The notes beneath the pieces were generated by a model. The model saw only the letters and a list, made by a program, of their open reading frames with translations, searched no databases and had not been told where the DNA came from. DNA of 64,000 bases from NCBI GenBank assembly GCA_000620185.1, contig JHVO01000015.1:62001-126000 (forward strand), read 5' to 3'. This stretch comes from Geodermatophilaceae bacterium URHB0062 (GTDB lineage Bacteria; Actinomycetota; Actinomycetes; Mycobacteriales; Geodermatophilaceae). A program made the position numbers and the translations under genes. Below are positions 19,774 through 30,730 of this stretch, one piece after another; the stretch's first letter is position 1, and each line of letters opens with the position of its first letter.

Positions 19774-20372
19774 TGGACGCCTTCACCACCCACACCGGCA
19801 CCGCGGCTCCGCTGCGCCGCACGAACGTCGACACCGACCAGATCATCCCGGCCGAGTACCTCAAGCGGATCACCCGCACGGGCTTCGAGGACGGGCTGTT
19901 CGTCGCCTGGCGCACCAACGAGCCGGACTTCGTGCTGAACCAGCCGCAGTACGCGGACGCGTCGATCCTCGTGGCCGGCCCCGACTTCGGCACCGGCTCC
20001 TCCCGCGAGCACGCCGTGTGGGCGCTGCTCGACGGCGGCTTCCGCGCGGTCATCAGCTCGCGGTTCGCCGACATCTTCCGCAACAACTCGACCAAGGCGG
20101 GGCTGCTGACCGTCGTCCTCCCGCAGGACGCCGTCGAGGCGTTGTGGGCGGCGGTCGAGGCCGACCCGACGACGCAGGTGACCGTCGACCTGGAGGCCAA
20201 GCAGGTCGGCTACGACGACGTCACCGTGGCGTTCGACATCGACGACTACACGCGGTGGCGGCTGCTGGAAGGGCTCGACGACGTCGGCCTGACCGAGCGG
20301 AACCTGCCCGACATCGAGGCCTTCGAGGCTGGTCGGCCGTCCTGGCTGCCGCACGCGCAGCCGGTCAGCTAA
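19773..20372 (+). CDS. leuD: 3-isopropylmalate dehydratase small subunit
   Basis: 199 residues, the swivelling domain of the LeuCD enzyme. Signatures: [43 protein letters not shown] and the [18 protein letters not shown] loop. Start ATG 19773 shares its A with the leuC stop. Its last 8 bp overlap the converging MutT1-like gene. In M. tuberculosis hupB separates leuD and mutT1; no HU gene is present here. Confidence 0.97.
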
Positions 20373-21312
20373 AAGCGTCCGGGTCGGGGTCGACGTCGCG
20401 GTAGTAGTCGCCGAACAGCGCCCCGGGCCGGCCGCCGAGCACCCAGACGCTGCCCTTGGCGGCCGGCGGGAACAGCTGGCCGGCCGCCTGGCCGTGTCCC
20501 TCCCACCGGACGCCGAGGTGCAGCAGGGCCGACGGGATCGCGCCGCCCTGGCTGCACACGACGGTCACCCCGCCGTCGGGACGGGGCGCCAGCAGTTTCT
20601 CGAGCAGGGCCAGCCCCGCGCCGGGGTCGTCGGAGAACTCGTCCTCGCCCAGCTCGGGGACCGTCCGGATGTCCAGGCCGAGCCGCTCGGCGAGCGGCTC
20701 GAGGGTCTGCCGACAGCGCAGCGGTGGCGCGGAGAGCAGCTTGGACGGGCCGAACTCCGGCAGCACCTCGGCCAGCCGGGACGCCTGCGCTCGGCCGCGC
20801 CGGTCGAGCGGGCGCTCGTCGTCCGGGCCGTTCCACTCCGACCGGAGCCCGGCGCGCCCGTGCCGCACCAGGACGACGGTCGGCATCACCGGGCCGTCGT
20901 CGCGGACCAGGTCGGCGACGACGTCGCGGTCGTGCTCGTGGCTGCACACCCGGGCCGCCTCGGTTACCGGCAGCCACCGCAGCTCGTCGACCTCGCGGTT
21001 GGGGGTGAACTCTCCCGCCCCGGCCCGCATGACCCAGTAGTCGACCCGCTTGGTGCCCTCGGGCACCGGATAGCTGGTGCGCAGGCTGCGGCGGCCGACC
21101 GTGGCGGACAGGCCGGTCTCCTCCCGCACCTCGCGCGCGGCGGCGATCAGCGGGTGCTCGCCGGCCTCCAGCTTGCCCTTGGGCAGCGACCAGTCGTCGT
21201 ACTTCGGCCGGTGGACCACGGCGACCTCCGGCGCGCCGCCGTCAGGCCCGGGCCGCCACAGCAGCCCGCCCGCCGCCGGGACCAGCCGGCCGGCCTCACT
21301 CAGCGGACTCAC
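20365..21312 (-). CDS. mutT1: NUDIX hydrolase / histidine phosphatase fusion (MutT1-like)
   Basis: 315 residues in two domains. N-terminal NUDIX (~10-140) has the box [17 protein letters not shown]-terminal histidine phosphatase (~145-310) has VLVRHGRAG. This is the mycobacterial MutT1 architecture, which hydrolyses 8-oxo-(d)GTP and diadenosine polyphosphates. Position next to ppk matches M. tuberculosis. GTG 21312 overlaps the ppk 3' end by 17 bp, so it is probably cotranscribed with ppk. The 3' end overlaps leuD by 8 bp in convergence. Confidence 0.88.
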   Translation of the reverse strand: MSPLSEAGRLVPAAGGLLWRPGPDGGAPEVAVVHRPKYDDWSLPKGKLEAGEHPLIAAAREVREETGLSATVGRRSLRTSYPVPEGTKRVDYWVMRAGAGEFTPNREVDELRWLPVTEAARVCSHEHDRDVVADLVRDDGPVMPTVVLVRHGRAGLRSEWNGPDDERPLDRRGRAQASRLAEVLPEFGPSKLLSAPPLRCRQTLEPLAERLGLDIRTVPELGEDEFSDDPGAGLALLEKLLAPRPDGGVTVVCSQGGAIPSALLHLGVRWEGHGQAAGQLFPPAAKGSVWVLGGRPGALFGDYYRDVDPDPDAFS

Positions 21313-23368
21313 CGATCCGCCGCAGCCGGGCGGCCTGGTAGTCGACGTCCCCGCCGCGCGTCCAGCTGCCGTCGCCGTCGAGCTCCCAGCAGCGGATCCC
21401 GGGCGCCATCGCCGCGTCGAAGAGGTCGTCGAGCTCGCGGTGCGCCACCTCGTCGGACACCCGCAGCAGCACCTCCACCCGGCGGTCGAGGTTGCGGTGC
21501 ATCAGGTCGGCGCTGCCCAGCCACCACTCGGCCTCGCCGGCGTTGCAGAAGTTTATGACGCGCGAGTGCTCGAGGAAGCGGCCGACGATCGAGCGCACCC
21601 GGATGCGCTCGGACAGGCCCGGGACCCCGGGGCGCAGCGAGCAGATGCCGCGGATGAGCAGGTCGACCGGCACACCCGCAGCCGAGGCCTCGTAGAGCGC
21701 ATCGATGATGCGCTCGTCGACCAGGGAGTTGAGCTTGAACCGGATGCCGGCGGCGCGGCCCTCGGCGGCGTGCCGCGCCTCGCGGCGGATCTTCTCGATC
21801 AGGCCCGACCGGATGCCGTGGGGAGCGACCATGAGGGTGCGGTAATTGGTCTGTCGCGAGTAGCCGGTCAGCGTGTTGAACAGGTCGGTCAGGTCGGCGC
21901 CGACCCGCGGATCCGCGGTCAGGATCCCGAGGTCCTCGTAGAGCCGCGCCGTCTTCGGGTTGTAGTTGCCCGTGCCGATGTGGCAGTAACGGCGCAGCGT
22001 CCCGTGCTCGCGCCGCACCACCAGCGCCGTCTTGCAGTGGGTCTTGAGGCCCACCAGCCCGTAGACGACGTGGCAGCCGGCGCGCTCCAGCGACCGGGCC
22101 CAGGTGATGTTGGCCTCCTCGTCGAAGCGGGCCTTGATCTCGACGAGGACGACGACCTGCTTGCCGGCCTCGGCGGCGTCGATCAACGCGTTGACGATGG
22201 GGGAGTCGCCGGAGGTGCGGTACAGCGTCTGCTTGATCGCCAGCACGTTCGGGTCGGCAGCGGCCTGCTCGATGAACCGCTGCACGCTCGTGGCGAACGA
22301 GTGGTAGGGGTGGTGCACGAGCACGTCCCCCTCGCGGAGCGTGGCGAACACGCTCTTGGGTGTCTCGCCCTCCGACAGGCGCGGGTGGGTGGCCGGCACG
22401 AACGGGTCATCCTTGAGCGAGGGCCGGTCGAGGTCGTACAGCGCCCACAGCGACGACAGGTCGAGCAGCCCGCGCACCTGCAGGACGTCGTCCGCGCTCA
22501 TCTCGAGCTCCGACAGGAGGACGTCGAGGATCTGCGGGTCCATCGTCTCGGTCACCTCGAGCCGGACGGCCGGGCCGAACCGGCGGCGGGCGAGCTCGCG
22601 CTCCAGCGCCTGCAGGAGGTCCTCGTCGCGGTCCTCCTCCACCTCGAGGTCGGCGTTGCGGGTCACCCGGAACAGGTGGTGGGAGACGACGTCGAGGCCC
22701 GGGAACAGCGCCGGCAGGTGGGCGGCGATCAGGTCCTCGAGCGGGAGGAACGTCGCGGTGCTGTCCACCGGCCCGACCGGGACGAACCGCGGCACGTTGT
22801 TGGGCACCTTGACCCGGGCGAAGTGCGCCAGCCCGGTCTCGGGGTCGCGCACGGAGACGGCGAGGTTCAGCGACAGGCCGCTGATGTAGGGGAACGGGTG
22901 GGCCGGGTCGACCGCCAGCGGGGTCAGCACCGGGAAGACCTGGTCACGGAAGTACTCGCGCAACCGGGCGGCGGAGACGTCGTCAAGGTCGGGCCAGTGC
23001 ACGATGCGGATGCCCTCGTCCTCCAGCCGCGGCGCCACGTCGTGCAGGAAGACGTCGGCGTGCCGGGCCACGAGGTCCTGGGTGCGGGAGGTGATCAGCT
23101 CGAGCTGCTCCCGGATGGTCAGGCCGTCGGGCGATCGGACGGTCAGCCCGGTGTTGTGGCGCCGCTTCAGCCCGGCGATGCGGACCATGTAGAACTCGTC
23201 GAGGTTGCCGGCGAAGATCGCCAGGAACTTCACCCGCTCCAGGAGCGGCAGCGAGTCGTCCTCGGCGAGTTCGAGGACGCGGGCGTTGAAGTCCAGCCAG
23301 GACAGCTCGCGGTTGAGGAACCGGTCGGTGGGCAGCGAGACGGTGGTGGTGGCGCTCTCGGCGGTCAC
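21296..23368 (-). CDS. ppk: Polyphosphate kinase 1
   Basis: 690 residues, the usual Ppk1 length. It reversibly polymerises the gamma-phosphate of ATP into polyphosphate via a phospho-His intermediate. N-terminal [20 protein letters not shown] and [15 protein letters not shown] mark the N and head domains. The catalytic half has [14 protein letters not shown] and [20 protein letters not shown], with the autophosphorylated His region. Start GTG 23368 gives the family-typical N-terminus; GTG 23386 is possible. cofC begins upstream on the same strand. Confidence 0.95.
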   Translation of the reverse strand: MTAESATTTVSLPTDRFLNRELSWLDFNARVLELAEDDSLPLLERVKFLAIFAGNLDEFYMVRIAGLKRRHNTGLTVRSPDGLTIREQLELITSRTQDLVARHADVFLHDVAPRLEDEGIRIVHWPDLDDVSAARLREYFRDQVFPVLTPLAVDPAHPFPYISGLSLNLAVSVRDPETGLAHFARVKVPNNVPRFVPVGPVDSTATFLPLEDLIAAHLPALFPGLDVVSHHLFRVTRNADLEVEEDRDEDLLQALERELARRRFGPAVRLEVTETMDPQILDVLLSELEMSADDVLQVRGLLDLSSLWALYDLDRPSLKDDPFVPATHPRLSEGETPKSVFATLREGDVLVHHPYHSFATSVQRFIEQAAADPNVLAIKQTLYRTSGDSPIVNALIDAAEAGKQVVVLVEIKARFDEEANITWARSLERAGCHVVYGLVGLKTHCKTALVVRREHGTLRRYCHIGTGNYNPKTARLYEDLGILTADPRVGADLTDLFNTLTGYSRQTNYRTLMVAPHGIRSGLIEKIRREARHAAEGRAAGIRFKLNSLVDERIIDALYEASAAGVPVDLLIRGICSLRPGVPGLSERIRVRSIVGRFLEHSRVINFCNAGEAEWWLGSADLMHRNLDRRVEVLLRVSDEVAHRELDDLFDAAMAPGIRCWELDGDGSWTRGGDVDYQAARLRRIGESAE

Positions 23369-23394
23369 GCGCTCATCGTGCCGCACCGGTCGTC

Positions 23395-24036
23395 TCAGGA
23401 CCCTGTGCAGGCCCCCCGCAGGCGCTCCAGGAGGGCGGCCGTGTGCGGGCCCACGCCGAGCGCCTGCGCCGCCCGGAGGTCGGCCTCGGTGTCGACGTCC
23501 TGCACCAGGCCGGGCCACGACCCGGACAGGGCCCGGGCGCCGCTCGCGCGGTGCGCCGCGGCGGAACCGGGCCCGAAACGGGGCCCCAGATCGGTATCCA
23601 CGGCGGTGAGCAGCGTCGTCCCCGTGCCGTGGGCGTCGGATACGAAGCAGCGGGGCGCCGTCGTGGCCGCGGCGTCCAGGGCACGGGCCAGCTCGTCGGG
23701 CCGCAGCGCCGGAAGGTCGGAGGAGAGCGCGGCGACGAGCGGACCGCCCGCCTCACGGGCCCCGTGCTCGAGGGCCGGGTTCAGGCCGCGATCGGGCTCG
23801 TCGCCGACCGTGCGCGCGCCGAGGCCGCGGGCCACGGCGGTCGCGGCGGTGTCGTCGGTGACCACCACGACCGCGCCGACCGCCGGACAGGCTCCCGCGG
23901 CGGCCACGGTGTCGGCCAGCAGCGCGAGCACGAGCTCGTCGTGCGCCGTGCCGGGCAGGGTCGTGGTCAGTGGGCGCAGACGGGTCTTGGCGACGGCGAG
24001 ACGCTTCGCCGGGACGACGATCGACCAGCTGCGCAC
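23395..24036 (-). CDS. cofC: Phosphoenolpyruvate/2-phospholactate guanylyltransferase
   Basis: 213 residues. CofC transfers GMP to phosphoenolpyruvate (Actinobacteria) or 2-phospholactate for coenzyme F420 synthesis. N-terminal [16 protein letters not shown] is the nucleotidyltransferase signature; [14 protein letters not shown] holds the metal-binding Asp; [14 protein letters not shown] and DVDTEADL complete the family pattern. GTG 24036 start. The position beside ppk matches Rv2983 of M. tuberculosis. cofD and fbiB-type genes are not in the window. Confidence 0.9.
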   Translation of the reverse strand: MRSWSIVVPAKRLAVAKTRLRPLTTTLPGTAHDELVLALLADTVAAAGACPAVGAVVVVTDDTAATAVARGLGARTVGDEPDRGLNPALEHGAREAGGPLVAALSSDLPALRPDELARALDAAATTAPRCFVSDAHGTGTTLLTAVDTDLGPRFGPGSAAAHRASGARALSGSWPGLVQDVDTEADLRAAQALGVGPHTAALLERLRGACTGS

Positions 24037-24201
24037 CAGCCCATGTGAGCACACCGCCCGGTCCGGTGTGCGCGCGGCCGATTCACCGGATGGATGCGAC
24101 GAGGGACCCGGTGGGCTCCGGGCGGGTGCCCAGGGTCGATCATGGGCAGCATCACATCGGGACGACCAGGCGAGCCATCGCCCGGGAACGGAAGGGGGCC
24201 C

Positions 24202-25020
24202 GTGGCGGAGAAGACCCCCGCGGACGCCGCTGCGCCGGCCGGCAGGCCCGCCCGTCGGCCGGCGAGATGGCGCACCCGGCGGCCCATGAACCTCACCATG
24301 GCCTTCTGCGTCCTGGTCGTGTACCCGCCCGCCTCGCTGATGTTCCGGCTCCGCTACCGGCACCCCGAGCGCATCCCGCCGACCGGTCCCGTGCTCGTGG
24401 TCGCGAATCACGTCTCGATCCTCGATCCGATCGCCTGCGCGCGGCTGGTCTTCGACAGCGGCCGCTTCCCGCACTTCCTGGCCAAGGAGTCGGTGTTCAA
24501 GGGCGTCATCGGCACACTGCTGCGGCAGGCCGGGCAGATCCCGGTGTTCCGGTTCTCGGCCGACGCGCACGGGGCACTGGACGCCGCCCGGGCGGACCTC
24601 GAGGCGGGCAACGCCGTCGTGATCTACCCCGAGGGCTCGGTGACCCGCGACCCGGACTGGTGGCCCATGCAGTCGCGCAGCGGGGTCGCGCGCCTGGCGC
24701 TCACCACCGACGCCGTCGTCGTCCCCGTGGCGCAGTGGGGGCCGCAGCGGCTGCACGACTACCACCGCAAGAGGCTGTACCCGCGCCTCCGGGTGCCGGC
24801 CGAGTACCTGGTGGGGGAGCCCGTCGACCTCGACGCGCTGCGCGCGGAGGTCCGGGCCGGCCGCCCGCTGACCGCCGAACTCCTGCGCGAGACCACCGAG
24901 CTGATCATGTCGCGGGTCCGTGAGCAGCTCGCCGAGCTGCGCGGCGAGCCGGCGCCCTCGGGGTTCTACCCGCGGCCCGGCCGGGAACTGCCGGGCGACG
25001 TGTCGGGGAGCGCGGCGTGA
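24202..25020 (+). CDS. 1-acyl-glycerol-3-phosphate acyltransferase (PlsC-like)
   Basis: 272 residues from GTG 24202 (AAGGGGG just upstream). ATG 24142, five bases after a CAGGGT element, is an alternative that adds 20 residues. The acyltransferase motifs are NHVSILD (HX4D), [13 protein letters not shown], and [10 protein letters not shown] hydrophobic stretch ([14 protein letters not shown]) near residue 35 may anchor it. It acylates lysophosphatidic acid to phosphatidic acid. GTGA overlap with gpsA, which makes its glycerol-3-phosphate backbone, supports a phospholipid role. Confidence 0.86.
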   Translation: MAEKTPADAAAPAGRPARRPARWRTRRPMNLTMAFCVLVVYPPASLMFRLRYRHPERIPPTGPVLVVANHVSILDPIACARLVFDSGRFPHFLAKESVFKGVIGTLLRQAGQIPVFRFSADAHGALDAARADLEAGNAVVIYPEGSVTRDPDWWPMQSRSGVARLALTTDAVVVPVAQWGPQRLHDYHRKRLYPRLRVPAEYLVGEPVDLDALRAEVRAGRPLTAELLRETTELIMSRVREQLAELRGEPAPSGFYPRPGRELPGDVSGSAA

Positions 25021-26012
25021 CCCGGGCCGCGGTGCTGGGGGCCGGGTCCTGGGGGACGACGTTCGCGAAGGTCCTCGCCGATGCCGGGTGCGAGGTCGTG
25101 CTGCACGCGCGCCGTCCCGAGCTGGCCAAGGCGATCACCCACGAGTGCGAGAACCGCGACTACCTGCCGGGCATCCGGCTGCCCAGCACCATGCGCGCGA
25201 CGTGTGACCCGGCAGAGGCGCTGCTCGACGCCTCCGTCGTCGTCCTGGCGGTGCCCTCGCAGTCGCTGCGCGAGAACCTCGGCGAGTGGGCGCCCCTGCT
25301 CCCGCCCGACGCCATCCTGCTCTCCCTGATGAAGGGCATCGAGCTCGGGACGACGAAGCGCATGAGCGAGGTGATCCGCGAGGTCACGGGGGCCGGGCCG
25401 GAGCGGGTCGCCGCGCTCTCCGGGCCGAACCTGGCCCGGGAGATCGCCGAGGAGCAGCCGTCCGCGACCGTGATCGCCTGCTCCGACACCGACCGCGCCG
25501 AGCAGCTGCAGGCCGCCTGCCACACCCCCTACTTCCGGCCCTACACCAACCCCGACGTCGTCGGCTGCGAGCTCGGTGGTGCGGTCAAGAACGTCATCGC
25601 GCTGGCCGCCGGCATCGCCGAGGGGCTGGGGTTCGGTGACAACACGCGGGCCTCGCTGATCACCCGTGGATTGGCCGAGACCGCCCGCCTGGGCCTGGCG
25701 CTGGGTGCCGAGATGACCACGTTCGCGGGGCTCGCGGGGCTGGGTGACCTCGTGGCCACCTGCAGCTCGCCGCTGTCGCGCAACCGGACGTTCGGGGAGA
25801 AGCTCGGGCGCGGCATGACGCTGGAGGAGGTGCAGCGGAGCACCCGCCAGACCGCCGAGGGCGTCAAGAGCTGCCGCTCGGTGCTCGACCTGGCCCGGGC
25901 CCACGACGTCTACATGCCGATCACCGAGGCCGTCGTCGCGGTGTGCCACGAGGGGCAGTCGCCCGCGGCGATGGTGCGCTCGATGATGATGCGCGAGGCC
26001 AAGCCGGAATGA
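25017..26012 (+). CDS. gpsA: Glycerol-3-phosphate dehydrogenase [NAD(P)+]
   Basis: 331 residues. It reduces dihydroxyacetone phosphate to sn-glycerol-3-phosphate for phospholipids. Rossmann [10 protein letters not shown] at the N-terminus; substrate-site Lys in [31 protein letters not shown] is the family signature. GTG 25017 overlaps the acyltransferase stop by 4 bp, and its own stop overlaps the next gene by ATGA, so three genes form one translational chain. Confidence 0.96.
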   Translation: MTRAAVLGAGSWGTTFAKVLADAGCEVVLHARRPELAKAITHECENRDYLPGIRLPSTMRATCDPAEALLDASVVVLAVPSQSLRENLGEWAPLLPPDAILLSLMKGIELGTTKRMSEVIREVTGAGPERVAALSGPNLAREIAEEQPSATVIACSDTDRAEQLQAACHTPYFRPYTNPDVVGCELGGAVKNVIALAAGIAEGLGFGDNTRASLITRGLAETARLGLALGAEMTTFAGLAGLGDLVATCSSPLSRNRTFGEKLGRGMTLEEVQRSTRQTAEGVKSCRSVLDLARAHDVYMPITEAVVAVCHEGQSPAAMVRSMMMREAKPE

Positions 26013-27136
26013 GCTGGGGCGATGGCACCCGGTCGGTCCGGGCCGGGGAGCACGATCCCGTTGCCGGTGCGCCGCTGCGTCCCTCGCCGGTGTTCGCCGC
26101 CCCGTTCCACCTCGGCGACCTGCCGCCGCGCGCCGGCGGCGCCGACGCCTACGCCCGGACCGAGCACCCGACGCTGCGCGTCTTCGAGTCCGCCGTCGGC
26201 GCCCTCGACGGCGGACGGTGCCTGTCCTTCGCCACCGGCATGGCCGCGATCAGCGCCGCGGTGCTGGCCTGCGTCGGGGCCGGCGACCGGCTGGTGCTGC
26301 CGTCGGACGGCTACTACACGACCCGGCTGCTGGCCCGGGACGAGCTCGAGCGCTTCGGCATCCGCGTCGACCAGGTCGCCACCCCGGACGTCGAGGCCTA
26401 CGCCGCCGGCGGAGGGTTCGAGGGCGCCCGCATGGTGTTCCTGGAGACGCCCAGCAACCCCCTGCTGGACGTGTGCGACATCGCCGCCGTCGCCCGGGCC
26501 GCGCACGCGGCCGGGGCGCTGGTCGCCGTCGACAACACCACCGCCACCCCGCTCGGCCAGCGCCCGCTGGACCTCGGCGCCGACCTCACCGTGGGCAGCG
26601 ACACCAAGGCGCTCACCGGCCACAGCGACCTGCTGCTCGGGCACGTGAGCACCCGGGACGACGCCCTGTACGCCGCGATCCAGCGGTGGCGCAACAACAC
26701 CGGCAACACGCCCGGCCCGTTCGAGGCATGGCTGGGCCACCGGTCGATGAGCACCCTCGATCTCCGGCTGGCCCGGCAGGCGCAGAACGCCGCGGCGGTC
26801 GCGGAGGTGCTGGCCGCCTCGCCCGCCGTCACCGGCGTCCGGTGGCCATGGCGCGAGGGAGACCCCTCGAGCGCGCTCGCCTCGCGGCAGATGCTGCGGC
26901 CCAACGGGGTCGTCTCCGCCGAACTGGCCGACGAGGCGGCCGTGAGCACGCTACTGGCGGCCGCGCACCTGTGGAACGCGGCCACGAGCTTCGGCGGGGT
27001 GCACAGCACCGTCGACCGCCGGGCGCAGTGGGGCGGCGACGCGGTCCCGGCCGGCTTCGTGCGGCTGTCGTGCGGCATCGAGGACACCGCCGACCTGGTC
27101 GCGGACCTGTCAGTCGCCCTGGCTGCCCTCGACTGA
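26009..27136 (+). CDS. Cys/Met-metabolism PLP enzyme (cystathionine gamma-lyase/synthase-like)
   Basis: 375 residues, fold-type I PLP enzyme of the Cys_Met_Meta_PP family. The Schiff-base lysine is in [28 protein letters not shown] and [17 protein letters not shown] are typical cofactor-site segments; the C-terminal half has [12 protein letters not shown] and [17 protein letters not shown]. It could be a cystathionine gamma-lyase, gamma-synthase or methionine gamma-lyase; sequence reading alone cannot decide. ATGA overlap with gpsA. Its last 27 bp overlap the converging CDP-alcohol transferase gene. Confidence 0.85.
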   Translation: MSWGDGTRSVRAGEHDPVAGAPLRPSPVFAAPFHLGDLPPRAGGADAYARTEHPTLRVFESAVGALDGGRCLSFATGMAAISAAVLACVGAGDRLVLPSDGYYTTRLLARDELERFGIRVDQVATPDVEAYAAGGGFEGARMVFLETPSNPLLDVCDIAAVARAAHAAGALVAVDNTTATPLGQRPLDLGADLTVGSDTKALTGHSDLLLGHVSTRDDALYAAIQRWRNNTGNTPGPFEAWLGHRSMSTLDLRLARQAQNAAAVAEVLAASPAVTGVRWPWREGDPSSALASRQMLRPNGVVSAELADEAAVSTLLAAAHLWNAATSFGGVHSTVDRRAQWGGDAVPAGFVRLSCGIEDTADLVADLSVALAALD

Positions 27137-27898
27137 GCGGGCGGCGCGCCGCGCCCCGGCGCCGCGGGCCGTCAGCCACAGGCTCAGCCCCACGTAGTAG
27201 GCGAGGTAGGCCAGCGACGCCGCGACCACCCAGGGGTTCGGGTCGGGCAGTTGCACGACCAGCACCGCGTAGGTGATGAGCCAGACGAGGGTGAGCGTGA
27301 GCGTGAGGCCCTGCAGGCGCCGCATCCGGGAGGGGTAGAGGTACCGGATCGGCACGAAGACCAGCACCGCGAAGACGACGAGCGTCACCGTGGTCACGAG
27401 CGTGCTGGTGTCGAGCACGATCACGTAGAAGGCGACGACGTTCCAGTAGCTGGGGAAACCCAGGAAGAAGTGGTCGGAGGTCTTCGCGTCCACCCGGCAG
27501 AACTGGTAGCAGGAGGCCAGCAGCGGGAGCGCCGCGAGGAGCCACCCGAGCCCGCCGTGGGGGAGGTGGCCGGTGGTCCACAGCAGCACGATCGGGGCGA
27601 AGACGTAGGTCAGGTAGTCGACGATGTTGTCCAGGAGGGCGCCGTCGAACCAGGGGATGGTCTCCTTGACCCGCAGCTTGCGGGCCAGCATCCCGTCGGT
27701 GCCGTCGATGAACAGGGTGGCCAGGCCGAGCCAGAGGGCCGCCTCGACGTCGCCCTCCACCGCGGCGAGCACGATCAGCAGGCCGAGGACGGATCCGCTG
27801 GCCGTGTAGAGGTGCACGGCCGCGCCGGCCAGCCGGAACCCGCGCGAGAAGGCTGCGGGGGACGCGGGTGGCGGCACCGGGGCCGTCTTCTCCTGCAC
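27110..27898 (-). CDS. CDP-alcohol phosphatidyltransferase, phosphatidylcholine synthase-like
   Basis: 262 residues, about eight membrane helices. The CDP-alcohol motif is [26 protein letters not shown], with all aspartates present; the shape and the N-terminal [11 protein letters not shown] match the Pcs group, which joins CDP-diacylglycerol and free choline. Start GTG 27898 lies six bases after a minus-strand CAACCT, another leaderless layout. It shares a 40-bp divergent gap with ddl and overlaps the PLP-enzyme gene by 27 bp. A close alternative is another CDP-alcohol acceptor such as inositol phosphate. Confidence 0.78.
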   Translation of the reverse strand: MQEKTAPVPPPASPAAFSRGFRLAGAAVHLYTASGSVLGLLIVLAAVEGDVEAALWLGLATLFIDGTDGMLARKLRVKETIPWFDGALLDNIVDYLTYVFAPIVLLWTTGHLPHGGLGWLLAALPLLASCYQFCRVDAKTSDHFFLGFPSYWNVVAFYVIVLDTSTLVTTVTLVVFAVLVFVPIRYLYPSRMRRLQGLTLTLTLVWLITYAVLVVQLPDPNPWVVAASLAYLAYYVGLSLWLTARGAGARRAARSVEGSQGD

Positions 27899-27925
27899 GC
27901 GAAGAGGTTGTCACACCCGCTCGAC

Positions 27926-27931
27926 TAGGGT
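27926..27931 (+). promoter_or_regulatory. Leaderless -10 element of ddl
   Basis: TAGGGT, 7 bases before ATG 27939, without a Shine-Dalgarno. Confidence 0.6.
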
Positions 27932-27938
27932 CGCTCCG

Positions 27939-29072
27939 ATGAGCGGGAAGCCAGACAAGGTGCGCGTCGCGGTCGTGTTCGGGGGTCGTAGCGCGGAGCA
28001 CAGCATCTCCTGCGTCTCGGCGGGGAGCGTCATGGCGGCCCTCGATCCCGAGCGCTACGAGGTGGTGCCGGTCGGCATCGCCACCGACGGCCGGTGGGTG
28101 CTCGCCGATCCCGACCAGCGGCTTGCCATCACCGACGGGAAGCTGCCGGAGGTCGTGGGTGGCACCGCGGTCTCGCTCGTCGGCGACCCCGCCGGCCGCG
28201 GGCTGGCCGTGCTCGAGCCCAGCGCCGCGGTGGGCCCGGCGCTCACCGAGGTCGACGTCGTCTTCCCCGTCCTGCACGGCGCCTACGGCGAGGACGGCAC
28301 CATCCAGGGGCTGCTGGAGATGGCCGGACTGCCCTACGTCGGCTCGGGGGTGTTCGCCAGCGCCGCCTCGATGGACAAGGAGTTCACCAAGAAGCTGCTC
28401 GCGGCCGCCGGGCTCCCGCAGGGTGAGCACGTCGTCCTGCGCGACGCCGCCGGCGCGGTGTCGGCCGATCCGGCGCTGCTCGACGACGCCGCGCGGGAGC
28501 GCCTGGGCCTGCCGGTCTTCGTCAAGCCGGCGCGGGCCGGATCCAGCATCGGCATCACCCGGGTGACCGACTGGGCGCAGTTCCCCGCCGCGGTGGCCGA
28601 GGCGGCCGCCGTCGACCCGAAGGTCCTCGTCGAGGCGGCCGTGCCGGGCCGGGAGATCGAGTGCGGGGTCCTCGCCGGACCCGACGGCCGGCCCCAGGCC
28701 AGCCTCCCCGCGGAGATCCGGCTGCGGCCGGGGGTCGACTGGTACGACTTCGCGGCCAAGTACCTCGACGACGCCGCCGACTTCGACATCCCGGCCGCCC
28801 TGTCGCCCGGGCAGACCGAGGCCGTGCAGGAGGCCGCCCGACGGGCCTACCTGGCCCTGGACTGCCGCGGCCTGGCCCGCGTCGACTTCTTCCTCGGCAC
28901 GGCCCCCGACGGCAGCGACCGGCTGGTGATCAACGAGGTCAACACCATGCCCGGCTTCACCCCCATCTCGATGTTCGCGCGCATGTGGGCCGCGACCGGT
29001 GTCGACTTCGCCGACCTGGTCGACCGGCTGGTCACCGGCGCCCTGGACGGCGGCTCGCGGGCCGCGCGGTGA
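27939..29072 (+). CDS. ddl: D-alanine--D-alanine ligase
   Basis: 377 residues, ATP-grasp fold. It joins two D-Ala for the peptidoglycan stem. N-terminal [60 protein letters not shown] (ATP loop); and the metal-site end RVDFFL...[20 protein letters not shown] 27939 with a leaderless -10. GTGA overlap with the next gene. Confidence 0.96.
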   Translation: MSGKPDKVRVAVVFGGRSAEHSISCVSAGSVMAALDPERYEVVPVGIATDGRWVLADPDQRLAITDGKLPEVVGGTAVSLVGDPAGRGLAVLEPSAAVGPALTEVDVVFPVLHGAYGEDGTIQGLLEMAGLPYVGSGVFASAASMDKEFTKKLLAAAGLPQGEHVVLRDAAGAVSADPALLDDAARERLGLPVFVKPARAGSSIGITRVTDWAQFPAAVAEAAAVDPKVLVEAAVPGREIECGVLAGPDGRPQASLPAEIRLRPGVDWYDFAAKYLDDAADFDIPAALSPGQTEAVQEAARRAYLALDCRGLARVDFFLGTAPDGSDRLVINEVNTMPGFTPISMFARMWAATGVDFADLVDRLVTGALDGGSRAAR

Positions 29073-29746
29073 CCTCGGGACGGCCTGCCCGGCGTTCGCG
29101 GGCGGTCGTCCTGCTCGGCGTGCTGGCATGCCTGCCGGCCGCGGGCGGCTGTGCCCGCGCGGTCGACGGCGTCCCGACCCCGGCTGCTCCGCGGGCCGCG
29201 GCCGCCACGCCTGGCTCCGCCGCCGATCTCCAGGCGCTGATCGTCACCACGGTGCCCTCGGGGCTGCCCCGGTTGCCCGACGACGAGCTCGATCCGCCCG
29301 CGGGGGAGAAGACCGTCGCCGACGTCGCCGCGTACTCCGACGACCCGGAGCGGGAGCGCGAGGTGCTCATGGAGTACGGCTACCGCTACGGCTGGGAGCG
29401 CTTCTGGGGCACCGGCGGCCCGGCGCCCATGACCGGCGTCTTCGTCGACCAGTTCGAGCACCGGTCCGGCGCGGCCGCCTACGCCGCCGACCTCGCCCAC
29501 AACGAGGCGAAGCACTACGACGCCACGCTGATCGAGAGCGCTCCCGGCCTGCCGGGGGGCTGCCACCTCCTTGCCGTGGACGACACCGACCCGCAGGCCC
29601 GGCTGGTCGGCCCCGCTGCCCTCGCGTGGTGCGGGCACGGCGTCTTCAGCGTCTCGGTGACCGCCGTGGCCGACTCCGTGGACGCCGCGGAGGAGGAGGT
29701 CCGCACCGTGCTGGACGCCCAGCTGGACCGGCTGCCGCCCAGGTAG
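29069..29746 (+). CDS. Putative lipoprotein or secreted protein, unknown function
   Basis: 225 residues starting GTG 29069, overlapping the ddl stop by GTGA. Basic N-terminus (RPARRSR), hydrophobic stretch and Cys ~30 ([12 protein letters not shown]), a weak lipobox that fits an exported, possibly lipid-anchored protein. The mature part is hydrophilic, with repeated aromatic/acidic segments ([27 protein letters not shown]), but matches no family recognised here. Coupling to ddl suggests an envelope role; inference only. It ends three bases from the converging DUF3515 gene. Confidence 0.75.
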   Translation: MTSGRPARRSRAVVLLGVLACLPAAGGCARAVDGVPTPAAPRAAAATPGSAADLQALIVTTVPSGLPRLPDDELDPPAGEKTVADVAAYSDDPEREREVLMEYGYRYGWERFWGTGGPAPMTGVFVDQFEHRSGAAAYAADLAHNEAKHYDATLIESAPGLPGGCHLLAVDDTDPQARLVGPAALAWCGHGVFSVSVTAVADSVDAAEEEVRTVLDAQLDRLPPR

Positions 29747-29749
29747 AGC

Positions 29750-30298
29750 TCATTTCCCGGCGCGGGGCTCCTGGTAGGGCAGGGCCTTCGCGATGTGCGT
29801 CGTGAGGGCGGTCACCGGGGCGCTGTCGATGCTGGCCGGCACGCGGATCTCGACGTACACCGACCGGTCGACCGCCGTCCACACGGTCGCGTCGGGGTCG
29901 TGGGTGTCGACGTAGAACTGCACGCCGTTGATCTGCAGCGCGGATTCGCCGACCACCCAGCCGGCGGGCCGGTCCACGCCGCACACCAGCACGACCGGCG
30001 GATCACCCCAGGCGTAGGCGAAGGGCGAGTCGGAGTCGACCCGGCGGGACTGCTCTCCCATGAGCTCGAGCGGCAGGCCCTTCATCACCTCGGGGCAGGC
30101 GTCCTCGGCGGCGGGGGTCACCGGCGGCACCTGGACCGGCAGCACGGGCAGGTCGGCCCGCTGCGGCGCCGAGCTGCCCGCGACCTCGGCGGGCGGGGCG
30201 TCCGCGCCGGCGCCGTCGCCCAGGACGCGGACGACCACGACGAGGGCCACGACCACCGGCACGACGACGGCCGTGACGATCAGCGCGATCCGGCGCAA
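29750..30298 (-). CDS. DUF3515 family membrane-anchored protein
   Basis: 182 residues from TTG 30298. One N-terminal membrane helix (RIALIVTAVVVPVVVALVVVV), then an extracytoplasmic DUF3515 domain with DACPEVMKGLPLEL, VLVCGVDRPAGWVVG, QINGVQFYVDTHD and VWTAVDRSVYVEIRVP. The start is uncertain: a proline-rich reading (QNAPPAPTAPDQPG...) continues upstream without ATG or GTG to the Lrp gene, so a rarer start such as CTG near 30385 is possible. In M. tuberculosis the DUF3515 gene also neighbours ddl. Function unknown. Confidence 0.8.
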   Translation of the reverse strand: MRRIALIVTAVVVPVVVALVVVVRVLGDGAGADAPPAEVAGSSAPQRADLPVLPVQVPPVTPAAEDACPEVMKGLPLELMGEQSRRVDSDSPFAYAWGDPPVVLVCGVDRPAGWVVGESALQINGVQFYVDTHDPDATVWTAVDRSVYVEIRVPASIDSAPVTALTTHIAKALPYQEPRAGK

Positions 30299-30404
30299 CG
30301 GATCATCAGGGCCGCCGGCCGGCGCGGTGCGGTCCGGGGCCCCCGGCTGGTCCGGAGCGGTCGGTGCGGGCGGTGCGTTCTGCTCGGTCAGGACGATCTG
30401 GCTC

Positions 30405-30638
30405 TCAGATGTTGACGACCGGACAGGTCAGCGTCCGCGTGATGCCGTCGACCGACTGCACCCGGGCGACCACGAGCCGGCCCAGGTCGTCGACGGTGTC
30501 GGCCTCGGCGCGGACGATCACGTCGTAGGGGCCCGTGACGTCCTCGGCCTTCGTCACGCCGCTGATCTCGCTGATGGCGGAGGCCACCTGGGCGGCCTTG
30601 CCGACTTCGGTCTGGATGAGGATGTAGGCGTGAACCAC
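30405..30638 (-). CDS. Single-domain Lrp/AsnC ligand-binding protein
   Basis: 77 residues from GTG 30638 (AAGGG six bases upstream). It consists only of the RAM/AsnC_trans_reg domain: VHAYILIQTEVGKAAQVASA, GVTKAEDVTGPYDVIVRAEA and VARVQSVDGITRTLTCPVV. There is no DNA-binding helix-turn-helix, so it may modulate or bind amino acids rather than regulate directly. It is divergent from thiL. Confidence 0.85.
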   Translation of the reverse strand: MVHAYILIQTEVGKAAQVASAISEISGVTKAEDVTGPYDVIVRAEADTVDDLGRLVVARVQSVDGITRTLTCPVVNI

Positions 30639-30730
30639 GGGAGACCCTTCGTCGGGCAGTGCTGCCGCTACGTCGTCCGCGCCGTCGGGCGGACAGTTCG
30701 GCAACTTACCGCAGGACGGGAGGGTTCCCG

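Noticed and set aside
24094-24201. Longer N-terminus for the PlsC-like acyltransferase from 24094
   Set aside because: The added residues are unlike coding sequence, and GTG 24202 has a ribosome site; ATG 24142 remains a possible alternative.
27110-27898. Calling the CDP-alcohol transferase PgsA
   Set aside because: Its length, eight-helix pattern and N-terminal motif fit Pcs better, though the acceptor remains uncertain.
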